Assembly (NCBI GenBank): GCA_910575795.1
Contig: CAJTGE010000007.1
Location: 124,226-188,225, forward strand
DNA: 64,000 nt
From: Clostridiaceae bacterium
GTDB taxonomy: Bacteria; Bacillota; Clostridia; Lachnospirales; Lachnospiraceae
Direction of reading: 5' to 3'
The translations under genes were made by a program, and so were the position numbers. Shown in pieces: positions 6,528-15,596 of this stretch (position 1 is its first letter; each line of letters opens with the position of its first letter). Below the pieces are notes generated by a model. It did not search any database and was not told the origin of the DNA. It saw only the letters and a program-made list of their open reading frames with translations.

Positions 6528-6601
6528 CGGGGTATGGCGTAGTTTGGTAGCGCGCTCGGCTGGGGGCCGAGAGGTCGCAGGTTCAAATCCTGTTACCCCG
6601 A
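6528..6601 (+). tRNA. tRNA-Pro (anticodon GGG)
   Basis: 74-nt cloverleaf with acceptor CGGGGTA/TACCCCG and discriminator A. The anticodon stem CTCGG/CCGAG closes loop CTGGGGG (anticodon GGG), and the T-arm is CGCAGGTTCAAATCCTGTT. CCA is not encoded. Confidence 0.95.
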
Positions 6602-6606
6602 TGGAG

Positions 6607-6643
6607 AATCCCTTGATTTGATCGTGAATCAGGGGATTTTTTT
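6607..6643 (+). terminator. Terminator after tRNA-Pro
   Basis: AATCCCTTGATT and AATCAGGGGATT form a stem with one mismatch, followed by seven T. Confidence 0.8.
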
Positions 6644-6716
6644 ATGCACACGGGCGTCCGTTCAGCAAAAAGATGCGCTGATGCGGCGCACACTATGGTC
6701 TACGAGGAGGTTTACC

Positions 6717-8000
6717 ATGAGCAAAAAGCGTTCTATTGAGACGATCTGTATCCAGGGCGGCTGGCAGCCGGGGAACGGGGAGCCGAGGATACTGCCGATT
6801 TATCAGAGCACGACGTTTAAATATTCGACCAGCGAGCAGATGGGCCGTCTGTTTGATCTGGAGGAGAACGGGTATTTTTACACCAGGCTGGCCAACCCGA
6901 CGAACGATACGGTGGCGGATAAGATCCGCGAGCTGGAGGGAGGCGCGGCGGCGATGCTGACCTCCTCGGGCCAGGCGGCGAATTTTTACGCGGTGTTTAA
7001 CATCTGCAACGCGGGCGACCATTTTGTGTGCGCCTCGACACTGTACGGCGGCACCTCGAATCTCTTTGCGGTAACCATGAAAAAGATGGGGATAGACGTG
7101 ACGCTGGTGGATCCGGACGCGCCGTCAGAGGAGATTGAGAAGGCGTTCCGCCCGAATACGAAGTGCGTGTTCGGCGAGTCGATCGCGAACCCGGCCCTGG
7201 TTGTGCTGGATATCGAGAAATTCGCGGATCTGGCCCACCGGCACGGCGTCCCGCTGATCATGGACAATACGTTTGCCACGCCGGTCAATTTGAGGCCGTT
7301 TGAGTGGGGCGCGGATATCGTGACGCATTCGACGACGAAATATATGGACGGGCACGCCATGACTGTGGGCGGCTGTATCGTGGACAGCGGAAATTTTGAC
7401 TGGGAGGCCCACGCGGAGAAGTTTCCGGGCCTGACCACGCCGGACGACTCCTATCACGGGGTGATTTATACGAAGAAATTCGGAAAGGCGGCGTATATCA
7501 CAAAGGCCACGGCGCAGGTGATGCGCGACCTGGGCTCGATCCAGGCGCCTCAGAATGCATTTCTCTTAAATATCGGCCTTGAGACGCTGCACCTGCGCAT
7601 GCCGCGCCACTGTGAGAACGCGCTGAGGGTCGCAGGGTTTTTAAAGGGCAGGGAGGACGTGGCGTGGGTGAAATATCCCGGGCTGGAGGGCGATCCCTAC
7701 TATGAGCTGGCCCGCAAATATATGCCAAACGGAACCTGCGGCGTGATTTCCTTTGGCTTAAAGGGCGGCAGGGAGGCGGCGGCCGCGTTTATGGATAAGC
7801 TTGGGCTGGCCGCGATCGTGACCCATGTGGCCGACGCACGCACCTGCGTGCTCCACCCGGCCAGCCATACGCACCGCCAGCTCACGGACGAACAGCTCGT
7901 GGAGGCCGGCGTGGATCCGGCGATGATCCGGCTGAGCGTGGGTATTGAGAACGCGGAGGATATTGTAGAGGACATCCGCCAGGCGCTGGAGCGTGTTTGA
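6717..8000 (+). CDS. metY: O-acetylhomoserine sulfhydrylase
   Basis: A 427-residue PLP enzyme of the Cys/Met metabolism family. It makes homocysteine from O-acetylhomoserine and sulfide. The N-terminus ETICIQGGWQPGNGEPRILP and TRLANPTND are typical of the MetY branch. The PLP-binding Lys lies in THSTTKYMDGH, the PLP-phosphate region in TSSGQAANFYA, and the catalytic Asp in PLIMDNTFATP. The ATG at 6717 has GAGGAGG seven bases before it, so an upstream in-frame extension is not needed. It appears to stand alone: no SAM riboswitch or T-box structure is visible in the short leader, which instead holds the tRNA terminator. Confidence 0.93.
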   Translation: MSKKRSIETICIQGGWQPGNGEPRILPIYQSTTFKYSTSEQMGRLFDLEENGYFYTRLANPTNDTVADKIRELEGGAAAMLTSSGQAANFYAVFNICNAGDHFVCASTLYGGTSNLFAVTMKKMGIDVTLVDPDAPSEEIEKAFRPNTKCVFGESIANPALVVLDIEKFADLAHRHGVPLIMDNTFATPVNLRPFEWGADIVTHSTTKYMDGHAMTVGGCIVDSGNFDWEAHAEKFPGLTTPDDSYHGVIYTKKFGKAAYITKATAQVMRDLGSIQAPQNAFLLNIGLETLHLRMPRHCENALRVAGFLKGREDVAWVKYPGLEGDPYYELARKYMPNGTCGVISFGLKGGREAAAAFMDKLGLAAIVTHVADARTCVLHPASHTHRQLTDEQLVEAGVDPAMIRLSVGIENAEDIVEDIRQALERV

Positions 8001-8098
8001 GATATGATCCGGGGCGGGAGGGCCGCTGGCGCTTTTGCCCCGTTTGAGGATGGCCCGGCAGGGAGGGAAGGACGATTAAAGGAGATCTGTTTAAAAAG

Positions 8099-9640
8099 AT
8101 GAGGGGAGCGCTGCGCTTCCTGTTTGGCCGGACCATGTTCGGCGCTTTGTTTCTGCTGCTGCAGATCCTGTTTCTTCTGACTGCGTTTGACTGGCTGAAG
8201 GAGTATATGGTTTATCTGTTCGGGGGTTCGGCCGCGCTCAGCGTGGCTGTGCTGGTCTATATTATCAGCGATGAGGAAAACAGCAGCATCAAGCTGTCGT
8301 GGGTGGTTCCGATCCTTGTTATCCCCGTGTTTGGCACGCTGTTTTACCTGTTTTTGAAGCTGCAGCCCGGAACCTGGCTGATTAACCGCCGGATCGGGGA
8401 GCTTCAGGAGGAGACGGCCCCCCTTCTGCTGCAGGATCCGGAGACAGAGGCGTCATATAACCGTTTACATGCGGGCGGCGGCAATCTGGTCCGCTATATG
8501 AACCGCTATGGGAAGTACCCGATTTACAGCGGGACGAAGGCGCGGTATTTCCCGCTGGGGGATGACTTTTATCCGGCGCTCCTTTCGGAGCTCCAAAAAG
8601 CGGAAGCATTTATTTTCATGGAATATTTTATTGTGGAGCGGGGCGTGATGTGGGATTCGATCCTGGCGGTCCTGGAGGAAAAGGCCAGAGCGGGCGTGGA
8701 GGTCCGTTTTATGTACGACGGAATGTGCAGCCTGATGCTGCTGCCGTATTCCTATCCGCAGGAGCTTGAGAAAAAAGGGATCCGCTGCAAGATGTTTTCG
8801 CCCATAAAGCCGGCTCTGTCCAGCCATCAGAACAACCGCGATCACCGCAAAATCTGTGTGATTGACGGACATACGGCCTTTACGGGCGGCGTGAACCTGG
8901 CGGACGAGTACATCAACCGCCGGCCCCGCTTCGGCCACTGGAAGGATACGGCGGTGATGTTAAAGGGCCCCGCGGCCCAGAGCTTTACGATGATGTTTTT
9001 GCAGCTCTGGGGCGTGACGGAAAAAGAAAAAGAGGATTACAGCCGCTTCCTCTATCCCGGGGAAATGCCTTTACCGGACGAAGCGCCTGCTCCGGGATTT
9101 GTGATGCCCTACGCGGACAGCCCCCTGGACGGGGAAAATGTGGGGGAGCAGGTGTACTTAGATATTCTGGGCCATGCGAGGCGGTATGTCCATATCATGA
9201 CGCCTTATCTGATTCTGGACGATATCACGCTGGCGGCCCTGAAATATGCGGCCAAGCGCGGGGTGGAGACGGTGATCATCATGCCCCATATCCCGGACAA
9301 GCTCTATGCCTATCTGCTGGCGAGGAGCTATTACGAAGAGCTTTTAAAGGCCGGGGTGCGGATCTTTGAGTATACGCCGGGCTTTGTGCATGCCAAGATG
9401 TTTGTGTGCGACGACGAGGAAGCCGTGGTGGGAACCATAAACCTGGATTTCAGGAGCTTATACCTGCACTTTGAGTGCGCCGCCTATTTCTGCCAGAGCC
9501 CTGTGGTCCCGGAGGTGGAGCGCGATATGCAGGAGACGCTTTTAAAATGTGAGGAGATCACGCTGGCCGCCTGCAGAAGCTACCCGTTCGTGAAACGCTT
9601 TGCCGGAAAGGCGCTGCGGCTGTTTGCGCCGCTGATGTAG
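8099..9640 (+). CDS. cls: Cardiolipin synthase
   Basis: 513 residues of the phospholipase-D superfamily. Two or three N-terminal membrane helices (about residues 12-30, 40-57 and 68-87) precede two HKD motifs: HRKICVIDG from residue 249 and HAKMFVCDDEE near residue 430, each followed by the Gly/Asn-rich segment (FTGGVNLADEY, VGTINLDFRS). The enzyme condenses phosphatidylglycerol molecules to cardiolipin at the membrane. Length matches Firmicute Cls. AAGGAG lies about 14 bases upstream of the ATG at 8099, rather far, so the start could differ by a few codons. No operon partner is clear, though recU follows 107 bases later on the same strand. Confidence 0.93.
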   Translation: MRGALRFLFGRTMFGALFLLLQILFLLTAFDWLKEYMVYLFGGSAALSVAVLVYIISDEENSSIKLSWVVPILVIPVFGTLFYLFLKLQPGTWLINRRIGELQEETAPLLLQDPETEASYNRLHAGGGNLVRYMNRYGKYPIYSGTKARYFPLGDDFYPALLSELQKAEAFIFMEYFIVERGVMWDSILAVLEEKARAGVEVRFMYDGMCSLMLLPYSYPQELEKKGIRCKMFSPIKPALSSHQNNRDHRKICVIDGHTAFTGGVNLADEYINRRPRFGHWKDTAVMLKGPAAQSFTMMFLQLWGVTEKEKEDYSRFLYPGEMPLPDEAPAPGFVMPYADSPLDGENVGEQVYLDILGHARRYVHIMTPYLILDDITLAALKYAAKRGVETVIIMPHIPDKLYAYLLARSYYEELLKAGVRIFEYTPGFVHAKMFVCDDEEAVVGTINLDFRSLYLHFECAAYFCQSPVVPEVERDMQETLLKCEEITLAACRSYPFVKRFAGKALRLFAPLM

Positions 9641-9747
9641 GGGGCGCGGCGTACAGATGGCGGGCGGATGCATGCAGCGGCGGCCTGCCTGTATATTTGG
9701 CGCAGGGGCGCTGATTTTCAGATGCGTGCCGGGAGGATGGATGACAC

Positions 9748-10281
9748 ATGGGCACATGGAACAGCCGGGGCCTGCGCGGCTCCACGCTGGAGGATATGAT
9801 CAACCACAGCAACGAGGTCTACCGGGAGCGGAAGCTGGCCCTGATCCAGAAGGTTCCCACCCCGATCACCCCGATTGCGATTGACAAAGAGACAAGGCAC
9901 ATCACGCTGGCCTACTTTGACCAGAAGAGCACGGTGGACTACATCGGGGCCGTCCAGGGGATCCCGGTGTGCTTTGACGCAAAGGAATGCGCCGCAGCCA
10001 CCTTCCCGCTCCAGAACGTCCACGCACATCAGGTGCGTTTTATGAAGGAATTTGAAGAGCAGGGGGGGATCGCCTTTATCGTGCTGCACTGGACGGCAAA
10101 GGACGAGATCTACTATATCCCGTTTGATGAGCTCTGCGGCTTCTGGGAGCGCATGGAGAGCGGGGGGAGGAAGAGCTTTACATACGACGAGATGGACCGC
10201 TCCTGGAGGATTGGGCGGCAGCGGGATGTGCTGGTTCATTACCTGGAGATGATTCAGAGGGATTTGGAGCGGAGGCCATGA
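9748..10281 (+). CDS. recU: Holliday junction resolvase RecU
   Basis: 177 residues. The PD-(D/E)XK-like nuclease core is visible as KSTVDYIGAVQGIPVCFDAK followed by ECAAATFPL, then HQVRFMKEFEEQGGIAFIVL, all characteristic of RecU. The N-terminal NSRGLRGSTLEDMIN is also typical of the family. RecU cleaves four-way junctions during recombination and chromosome segregation in Firmicutes, where it replaces RuvC. It often sits beside a penicillin-binding protein gene, but not here: it lies between cls and ppdK. Confidence 0.92.
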   Translation: MGTWNSRGLRGSTLEDMINHSNEVYRERKLALIQKVPTPITPIAIDKETRHITLAYFDQKSTVDYIGAVQGIPVCFDAKECAAATFPLQNVHAHQVRFMKEFEEQGGIAFIVLHWTAKDEIYYIPFDELCGFWERMESGGRKSFTYDEMDRSWRIGRQRDVLVHYLEMIQRDLERRP

Positions 10282-10325
10282 TTCACATGTCCCGTAAAAA
10301 TTTGGAAATAATTCAATAAAACCCC

Positions 10326-10353
10326 TTTACTCCCCAACAGTTTATGTTATAAT
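10326..10353 (+). promoter_or_regulatory. Promoter of ppdK
   Basis: TTTACT, 16-base spacer, TATAAT, about 95 bases upstream of the ppdK start, in the only AT-rich stretch of the intergenic region. Confidence 0.6.
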
Positions 10354-10448
10354 ATTCACGATGAACAGCTTCCGCCCAACATACATTGAAAGCTGTCCGT
10401 CAAAGTTTGCAAACGGAAACATAATGAACATTAGGAGGAAGAAAACGT

Positions 10449-13079
10449 ATGGCAAAATGGGTTTATAAGTTCGAGGAAGGCAGCGCGGCGATGAGAAACC
10501 TTCTCGGCGGCAAGGGCTGCAACCTGGCTGAGATGACGAACCTGGGCATGCCGATTCCGCAGGGCTTTACAGTGACGACAGAAGCCTGCACGGAATACTA
10601 CAACAGCGGCAAGCAGATCACAGAGGAGATTCAGAGCCAGATTTTTGAGGCATTGACCTGGTTAGAGGGTGTAAACGGAAAGAAATTCGGCGATACCGAG
10701 GATCCGCTTCTGGTATCTGTCCGCTCCGGCGCGCGCGCATCCATGCCCGGCATGATGGACACGATCTTAAACCTTGGCTTAAACGACGTTGCTGTGGAAG
10801 GCTTTGCAAAGAAGACGGGAAATCCGAGATTTGCATATGATTCCTACAGAAGATTTATCCAGATGTACTCCGACGTGGTAATGGAAGTTCCGAAGTCCTA
10901 TTTTGAGAAGATCATCGATGAGATGAAAGAGGCCAAGGGCGTACATTTCGACACGGAGCTGACAGCGGAGGATTTGAAGGAGCTTGCGCAGAAGTTCAAG
11001 GCTGTATATAAGGAAGCCATGAACGGCGAGGATTTCCCGCAGGAGCCGAAGGATCAGCTGATGGGCGCTGTGAAGGCCGTGTTCCGTTCCTGGGACAACC
11101 CGCGCGCCATTGTTTACCGCCGTATGAACGATATTCCGGGCGACTGGGGTACTGCTGTAAATGTTCAGACCATGGTATTCGGCAATAAGGGCGAGACCTC
11201 CGGCACAGGCGTTGCCTTCACGCGCAACCCCTCCACCGGCGCGAAGGGAATCTTCGGCGAATACTTAATCAATGCACAGGGCGAGGACGTGGTTGCCGGC
11301 GTGCGCACACCGCAGCCGATCAGCCAGCTTGAGAAGGATCTTCCGGAGTGCTACGCACAGTTCATGGATCTGGCCATGAAGCTGGAGAACCATTTCCGCG
11401 ACATGCAGGACATGGAGTTTACGATTGAGGAAGGAAAGCTCTATTTCTTACAGACCCGTAACGGCAAGAGAACGGCTCCGGCCGCGATTCAGATTGCCTG
11501 CGATCTGGTAGACGAAGGAAAGATCACGCCGCAGGAGGCCGTATGCAGGATCGAGGCGAAGTCTCTGGATCAGCTTCTGCACCCGACCTTTGATCCCGAA
11601 GCCTTAAAGGCCGGCGAAGTGATTGGACAGGCCCTTCCGGCTTCCCCGGGCGCGGCCGCAGGAAAAGTCTGCTTCACAGCAGAGGAAGCCAAAGAGGCTG
11701 GTATCGGCGGCAAGGGCGAGAGAGTGATCCTGGTTCGTCTGGAGACCTCCCCGGAGGATATCGAGGGCATGCACGCATCCCAGGGTATCTTAACTGTACG
11801 CGGCGGCATGACTTCCCACGCGGCCGTTGTAGCGCGCGGCATGGGCACCTGCTGTGTATCCGGCTGCGGCGATATCAAGATTGACGAGGAGGCAAAGGAG
11901 TTCTCACTGGGCGGATACACCTTCCACGAGGGCGACTACATTTCCTTAGACGGCACGACCGGTAAGATTTACAAGGGCGACATCCGCACCCAGGAAGCTT
12001 CCGTAGGCGGAAACTTCAAGAGAATCATGGACTGGGCGGACAGCTTCAGGACCTTAAAGGTGCGCACCAATGCCGACACGCCGGCTGACACGGCCAACGC
12101 GGTGAAGCTGGGCGCAGAGGGCATCGGCCTTTGCCGTACAGAGCATATGTTCTTTGACGCAGACCGTATCCCGAAGATCCGCAAGATGATCCTTTCCGAC
12201 ACGGTAGAGCAGAGAGAAGAGGCATTAAACGAGCTGATCCCCTTCCAGAAAGGCGATTTCAAGGCCATGTACAAGGCGCTTGAGGGCCGGCCGATGACCG
12301 TCCGCTACTTAGATCCGCCGCTGCACGAGTTCGTGCCCCACACGGAAGAGGAGATGGCGGAGCTGGCCTCCGACATGGGCCTCAAGTTAGAGGATGTAAA
12401 GAAGAAATGCGACGACTTACACGAGTTTAACCCCATGATGGGACACCGCGGCTGCCGTCTGGCTGTCACTTATCCGGAGATTGCCAAGATGCAGACAAGA
12501 GCCGTTATGGAAGCCGCCATCGAGGTGAAGGAAGAGTGCGGCTACGACATCATTCCTGAGATCATGATCCCGCTGGTAGGCGAGAAGAAAGAGCTCAAGT
12601 ACGTGAAAGATGTTGTGGTAGAGGTTGCAGAGCAGGTTAAGAAGGAAAAGAACTCTGATATGCAGTACCATATCGGCACCATGATCGAGATCCCGCGCGC
12701 GGCCCTGACCGCAGGCGCGATCGCAGAGGAGGCGGAATTCTTCTCCTTTGGTACCAATGACTTAACTCAGATGACCTTTGGCTTCTCCCGCGACGACTCC
12801 GGCAAGTTCCTGGATTCCTACTACAAGGCCAAGATCTACGAGTCTGATCCGTTCGCAAGGCTTGACCAGACCGGCGTAGGCCAGTTGGTAGAGATGGCGG
12901 TTAAGAACGGACGCGCGACCCGCGCTGACTTAAAGTGCGGTATCTGCGGCGAGCACGGCGGCGATCCGTCTTCCGTGGAGTTCTGCCATAAGGTGGGCCT
13001 TAACTACGTATCCTGCTCACCGTTCCGCGTGCCGATCGCACGGCTGGCGGCGGCGCAGGCGGCGCTTAACAACGCATAA
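10449..13079 (+). CDS. ppdK: Pyruvate, phosphate dikinase
   Basis: 876 residues, the full family length. It interconverts pyruvate, ATP and phosphate with PEP, AMP and pyrophosphate; in clostridia it acts in glycolysis or gluconeogenesis. The N-terminal ATP-grasp domain starts VYKFEEGSAAMRNLLGGKGC. The swivelling domain carries the phosphorylated His in GGMTSHAAVVARGMG. The C-terminal PEP-binding barrel includes GLCRTEHMFF, MMGHRGCRL and FGTNDLTQM, ending CGEHGGDPSSVEFC with the catalytic Cys. AGGAGG precedes the start. Codon choice is more biased than in most neighbours (many GGC, AAG, GAG), suggesting high expression. It is a single-gene unit between its own promoter and terminator. Confidence 0.97.
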   Translation: MAKWVYKFEEGSAAMRNLLGGKGCNLAEMTNLGMPIPQGFTVTTEACTEYYNSGKQITEEIQSQIFEALTWLEGVNGKKFGDTEDPLLVSVRSGARASMPGMMDTILNLGLNDVAVEGFAKKTGNPRFAYDSYRRFIQMYSDVVMEVPKSYFEKIIDEMKEAKGVHFDTELTAEDLKELAQKFKAVYKEAMNGEDFPQEPKDQLMGAVKAVFRSWDNPRAIVYRRMNDIPGDWGTAVNVQTMVFGNKGETSGTGVAFTRNPSTGAKGIFGEYLINAQGEDVVAGVRTPQPISQLEKDLPECYAQFMDLAMKLENHFRDMQDMEFTIEEGKLYFLQTRNGKRTAPAAIQIACDLVDEGKITPQEAVCRIEAKSLDQLLHPTFDPEALKAGEVIGQALPASPGAAAGKVCFTAEEAKEAGIGGKGERVILVRLETSPEDIEGMHASQGILTVRGGMTSHAAVVARGMGTCCVSGCGDIKIDEEAKEFSLGGYTFHEGDYISLDGTTGKIYKGDIRTQEASVGGNFKRIMDWADSFRTLKVRTNADTPADTANAVKLGAEGIGLCRTEHMFFDADRIPKIRKMILSDTVEQREEALNELIPFQKGDFKAMYKALEGRPMTVRYLDPPLHEFVPHTEEEMAELASDMGLKLEDVKKKCDDLHEFNPMMGHRGCRLAVTYPEIAKMQTRAVMEAAIEVKEECGYDIIPEIMIPLVGEKKELKYVKDVVVEVAEQVKKEKNSDMQYHIGTMIEIPRAALTAGAIAEEAEFFSFGTNDLTQMTFGFSRDDSGKFLDSYYKAKIYESDPFARLDQTGVGQLVEMAVKNGRATRADLKCGICGEHGGDPSSVEFCHKVGLNYVSCSPFRVPIARLAAAQAALNNA

Positions 13080-13127
13080 AACAGAATAAAAGGGTTTAAG
13101 GTCAAAACATTTAAGCCTGTATAAGCC

Positions 13128-13157
13128 AAAAGGGAAGTGAGAAATTACTTCCCTTTT
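13128..13157 (+). terminator. Terminator of ppdK
   Basis: AAAAGGGAAGT and ACTTCCCTTTT are perfect inverted arms around an 8-base loop. The 3' arm itself ends in four T and could work in both directions. Confidence 0.8.
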
Positions 13158-13189
13158 GCGCATCTTTTGAAGACAAATTAAGAGGATAA

Positions 13190-14206
13190 ATGATGAGACA
13201 TATATCTGACTTAAAGGGAATGAATGGCATTCCCTTATATTTTGATGACAGGAAGCTGAATGAAAAATTTGTACGCTGCAAGAATTGTCTGGAAAACAGC
13301 GCAGGCTATGATTTGAATGCGGATACGGTTCTTTTAGATTCCTTTCACTCCGCCACAATCGAAGGGGCCAGGACAACGATTGAAAATGTGAAACTTGCGA
13401 TCCATGCCCCGAAGAACAAGAGCGATAGGATGGTGGTAAATAATATGAAAGCTCTTGATAAAGTGTATTCCGGCTTTTGTATCAGTGACGGCAGCATTCG
13501 GGAGCTGTGGGATGTTGTGGTCGATCAGGTATGTGAAAATAAACGCGTAATCGGCAGTAAATACCGCAGTGGGGAGGTTTCTGTTTCCTCTCTGGAAAGA
13601 GTGGTCCATACGCCGCCGGTTCATACGGAAATCGGTTCTTATATGTCAAGTTTATTTCAATTTATAGATAAGGCTGTGCTGGACGGCTTATATAAAGGTA
13701 TCATCGCACATTTTTATCTTGTATATATTCATCCCTTTTGCGACGGAAACGGAAGACTTGCCAGAATTCTGCAGAATTATTGTTTCTATACAGGAGGATA
13801 TGAGGGCGTCAGAAAAATCCGCATTTCACAGGCTGTCAACATGCATTTAGGCGGCTATTATAAAGCTCTGGAAAACGTGGAAAAGCCGGTTGTTTCAGAG
13901 GATCGCCTGATGCTTGATTTGACATTGTTTATTGATTATATGTTTGACAGAATTATGGAAGCCTGTAATCGGTCAGAAAAAAAACAATATGATTTAAGTG
14001 AGCCGGAGAAAAAGCTGCTGGCCAGAATGTCAAAGCGGGGGATAGGGGCGGAAATAACGGCAGTCAATGCCGCCTCTTTAATGGCTGTCAGTCCGGAAAA
14101 GGCGGAGACAATACTAAATGAATTGGCACAAAAACAATATTTGTTTAAGACAGAGTCTAAAGGGAAGCATAAGAGCATTTATAAATTGCGGATTCTTATT
14201 TCATAG
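13190..14206 (+). CDS. Fic-domain protein (AMPylase-type), self-inhibited class
   Basis: 338 residues with the Fic motif HPFCDGNGRLAR at 181-192. The His is the catalytic base, and the Asp and the GNGR segment bind metal and nucleotide phosphates. An N-terminal inhibitory helix motif is present (SATIEG, 54-59), whose Glu would block ATP binding, as in class II Fic proteins. The C-terminus (about 270-338) looks like a winged helix (ITAVNAASLMAVSPEKAETIL, then QKQYLFKTESKGKHK), a common fusion in this family. The gene is clearly more AT-rich than ppdK and metY, and stands alone. The target is unknown. It may modify a host-cell protein of the bacterium itself or act as a toxin-like factor without a partner. 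Confidence 0.9.
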   Translation: MMRHISDLKGMNGIPLYFDDRKLNEKFVRCKNCLENSAGYDLNADTVLLDSFHSATIEGARTTIENVKLAIHAPKNKSDRMVVNNMKALDKVYSGFCISDGSIRELWDVVVDQVCENKRVIGSKYRSGEVSVSSLERVVHTPPVHTEIGSYMSSLFQFIDKAVLDGLYKGIIAHFYLVYIHPFCDGNGRLARILQNYCFYTGGYEGVRKIRISQAVNMHLGGYYKALENVEKPVVSEDRLMLDLTLFIDYMFDRIMEACNRSEKKQYDLSEPEKKLLARMSKRGIGAEITAVNAASLMAVSPEKAETILNELAQKQYLFKTESKGKHKSIYKLRILIS

Positions 14207-14220
14207 CATATAAATATGGA

Positions 14221-14285
14221 TTTCACACAATGAAAAAAACATTTCCATCCTCCCGTCTCTGTGCTATAATGTGAAATGGATTTCA
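14221..14285 (+). promoter_or_regulatory. Promoter with two palindromic operators for the LacI-type regulator
   Basis: A TATAAT -10 at 14265-14270 is followed directly by TGAAATGGATTTCA (14272-14285), a perfect palindrome with a 2-base centre covering the expected start site. A second inverted pair, TTTCA at 14221-14225 and TGAAA at 14231-14235, lies about 50 bases upstream. The arrangement suggests autorepression by the downstream LacI-family protein, perhaps with looping. Confidence 0.65.
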
Positions 14286-14311
14286 TTACGGATTTTAAAG
14301 GAGAAATATGC

Positions 14312-15328
14312 ATGAACATAGCAGAGATCGCAGAGATGGCGGGCGTGTCCAGGGCGGCCGTTTCACGTTATTTCAATCATGGATACATCTCAGAGGAAAA
14401 GAGCGAGGCGATCCGCAAAGTAGTGGAAAAGACCGGCTACCGCCCCTCGGTCCAGGCCCAGACGCTGAGGACCAGGAAGACGAAGATGATCGGCGTCATC
14501 GCGCCCAAGGTGGCTTCCGCCTCCATCGGGAGGATGGTGGAAGGGCTGATCGCGGCGCTGAACGAAAACGGCTACCAGATGCTTTTGGCAGTCACGCAGA
14601 ATGATCCGAAGAGGGAGCTCGAATATCTGCAGGCATTTCATGAAAAACAGGTGGACGGCGTAATCTTCAGCGCGACGATCCTGACGCCGGAGCATAAGCG
14701 GATCTTAAAAAAGCTGCCTGTACCGCTCGTGATCGTGGGACAGCATTTAAGCGGCTCCTGCTGCGTATACCATGACGATTACCATGCCTGCTACGATCTC
14801 ACAAAATTCCTCCTGGAGCATGGGAGACGGAGGCTGGGCTACATCAGCGCCATCCGGGAGGATCAGGCGGCCGGCGCGGAGCGCTGCCGCGGCTTTCAGG
14901 ATGCCGCGCGCGATCTGGGCCGCGGGGATCTCGCGGATAACACGGTGACAGCCGCGTTCTCCGTCGCCTCCGGCTACGAAAAGACCGGGGAGCTTCTGGG
15001 GCGCTGCGAAGCCCTGGACGGCATTATCTGCGCCACAGATACCATGGCTGTGGGCTGCATGCAGTATCTTCGCGAGCGCCATATCCGCATTCCGGATCAG
15101 ATCATCGTAGCCGGGCACGGCGACTCGGAGCTCTCGCGGGTCACAGCTCCCCCCCTGCTTACCGTCCATTACTCCTATGAAAAGGCCGGAACGCTTGCGG
15201 TCCAGATGCTGATGGAACGTCTGTCAGGAGAACGGGCCGCGCTGAGGGAGGTAAAGCTGGGCTGCTACATCGCCAACATCCCGGTGGGCATGCGGGACAG
15301 TAACTGCGGGGTTACTGTTCACGGGTAG
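14312..15328 (+). CDS. LacI-family transcriptional regulator
   Basis: 338 residues. The N-terminal helix-turn-helix and hinge are MNIAEIAEMAGVSRAAVSRY and YRPSVQAQTL, followed by a periplasmic-binding-like sensor domain starting KMIGVIAPKVAS. The ATG at 14312 has AAAGGAG eight bases upstream; the open frame before it lies over the operator and is not coding. Sugar specificity cannot be read from sequence, and no sugar-uptake genes are adjacent, so targets lie elsewhere. The last codons (GVTVHG) and the stop are supplied by a dispersed repeat that begins at 15311, so the native C-terminus was probably replaced when that repeat inserted. Confidence 0.9.
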   Translation: MNIAEIAEMAGVSRAAVSRYFNHGYISEEKSEAIRKVVEKTGYRPSVQAQTLRTRKTKMIGVIAPKVASASIGRMVEGLIAALNENGYQMLLAVTQNDPKRELEYLQAFHEKQVDGVIFSATILTPEHKRILKKLPVPLVIVGQHLSGSCCVYHDDYHACYDLTKFLLEHGRRRLGYISAIREDQAAGAERCRGFQDAARDLGRGDLADNTVTAAFSVASGYEKTGELLGRCEALDGIICATDTMAVGCMQYLRERHIRIPDQIIVAGHGDSELSRVTAPPLLTVHYSYEKAGTLAVQMLMERLSGERAALREVKLGCYIANIPVGMRDSNCGVTVHG

Positions 15329-15450
15329 TATTCCGCGAGGCGTTTTTTGTGAGCGAAGGTCACAGAAAACCCGAGGGCAGCAGGCGCCAAAATGGGCAAT
15401 CTGCCCATTTTGTGCGCATCATGCTGCCGTGAACGGCCGTGAACAGTAAC
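15311..15450. repeat. Dispersed palindromic repeat, family A, full copy
   Basis: The ends are perfect 14-bp inverted repeats: GTTACTGTTCACGG (15311-15324) and CCGTGAACAGTAAC (15437-15450). An inner palindrome CAAAATGGGCAATCTGCCCATTTTG sits near 15388-15412. The right half recurs at 24206-24259, and the 14-bp string AGTATTCCGCGAGG (15327-15340) recurs at 4994-5007, just inside the cotJC element. No transposase is present, so it looks like a MITE or REP-type repeat. Confidence 0.85.
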
Positions 15451-15488
15451 CCTGCGGGTAAGATTACAGAACCTGCCCCTGCAAGGGG

Positions 15489-15516
15489 TTGCAATCCGTT
15501 AAAATTATGCTATAAT
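15489..15516 (+). promoter_or_regulatory. Promoter of asnA
   Basis: TTGCAA, 16-base spacer, TATAAT, about 80 bases upstream of the asnA start. Confidence 0.65.
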
Positions 15517-15596
15517 CTCGACAGGGCATATACGGTCATAAAAACTGCCGCTATCGCTATACATGAACTATATTTTAAAGAAAGAGTGTGAAAACA

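Noticed and set aside
6601..6716. SAM riboswitch or T-box before metY
   Set aside because: The leader is only about 115 bases, contains the tRNA-Pro terminator and shows none of the conserved riboswitch or T-box words.
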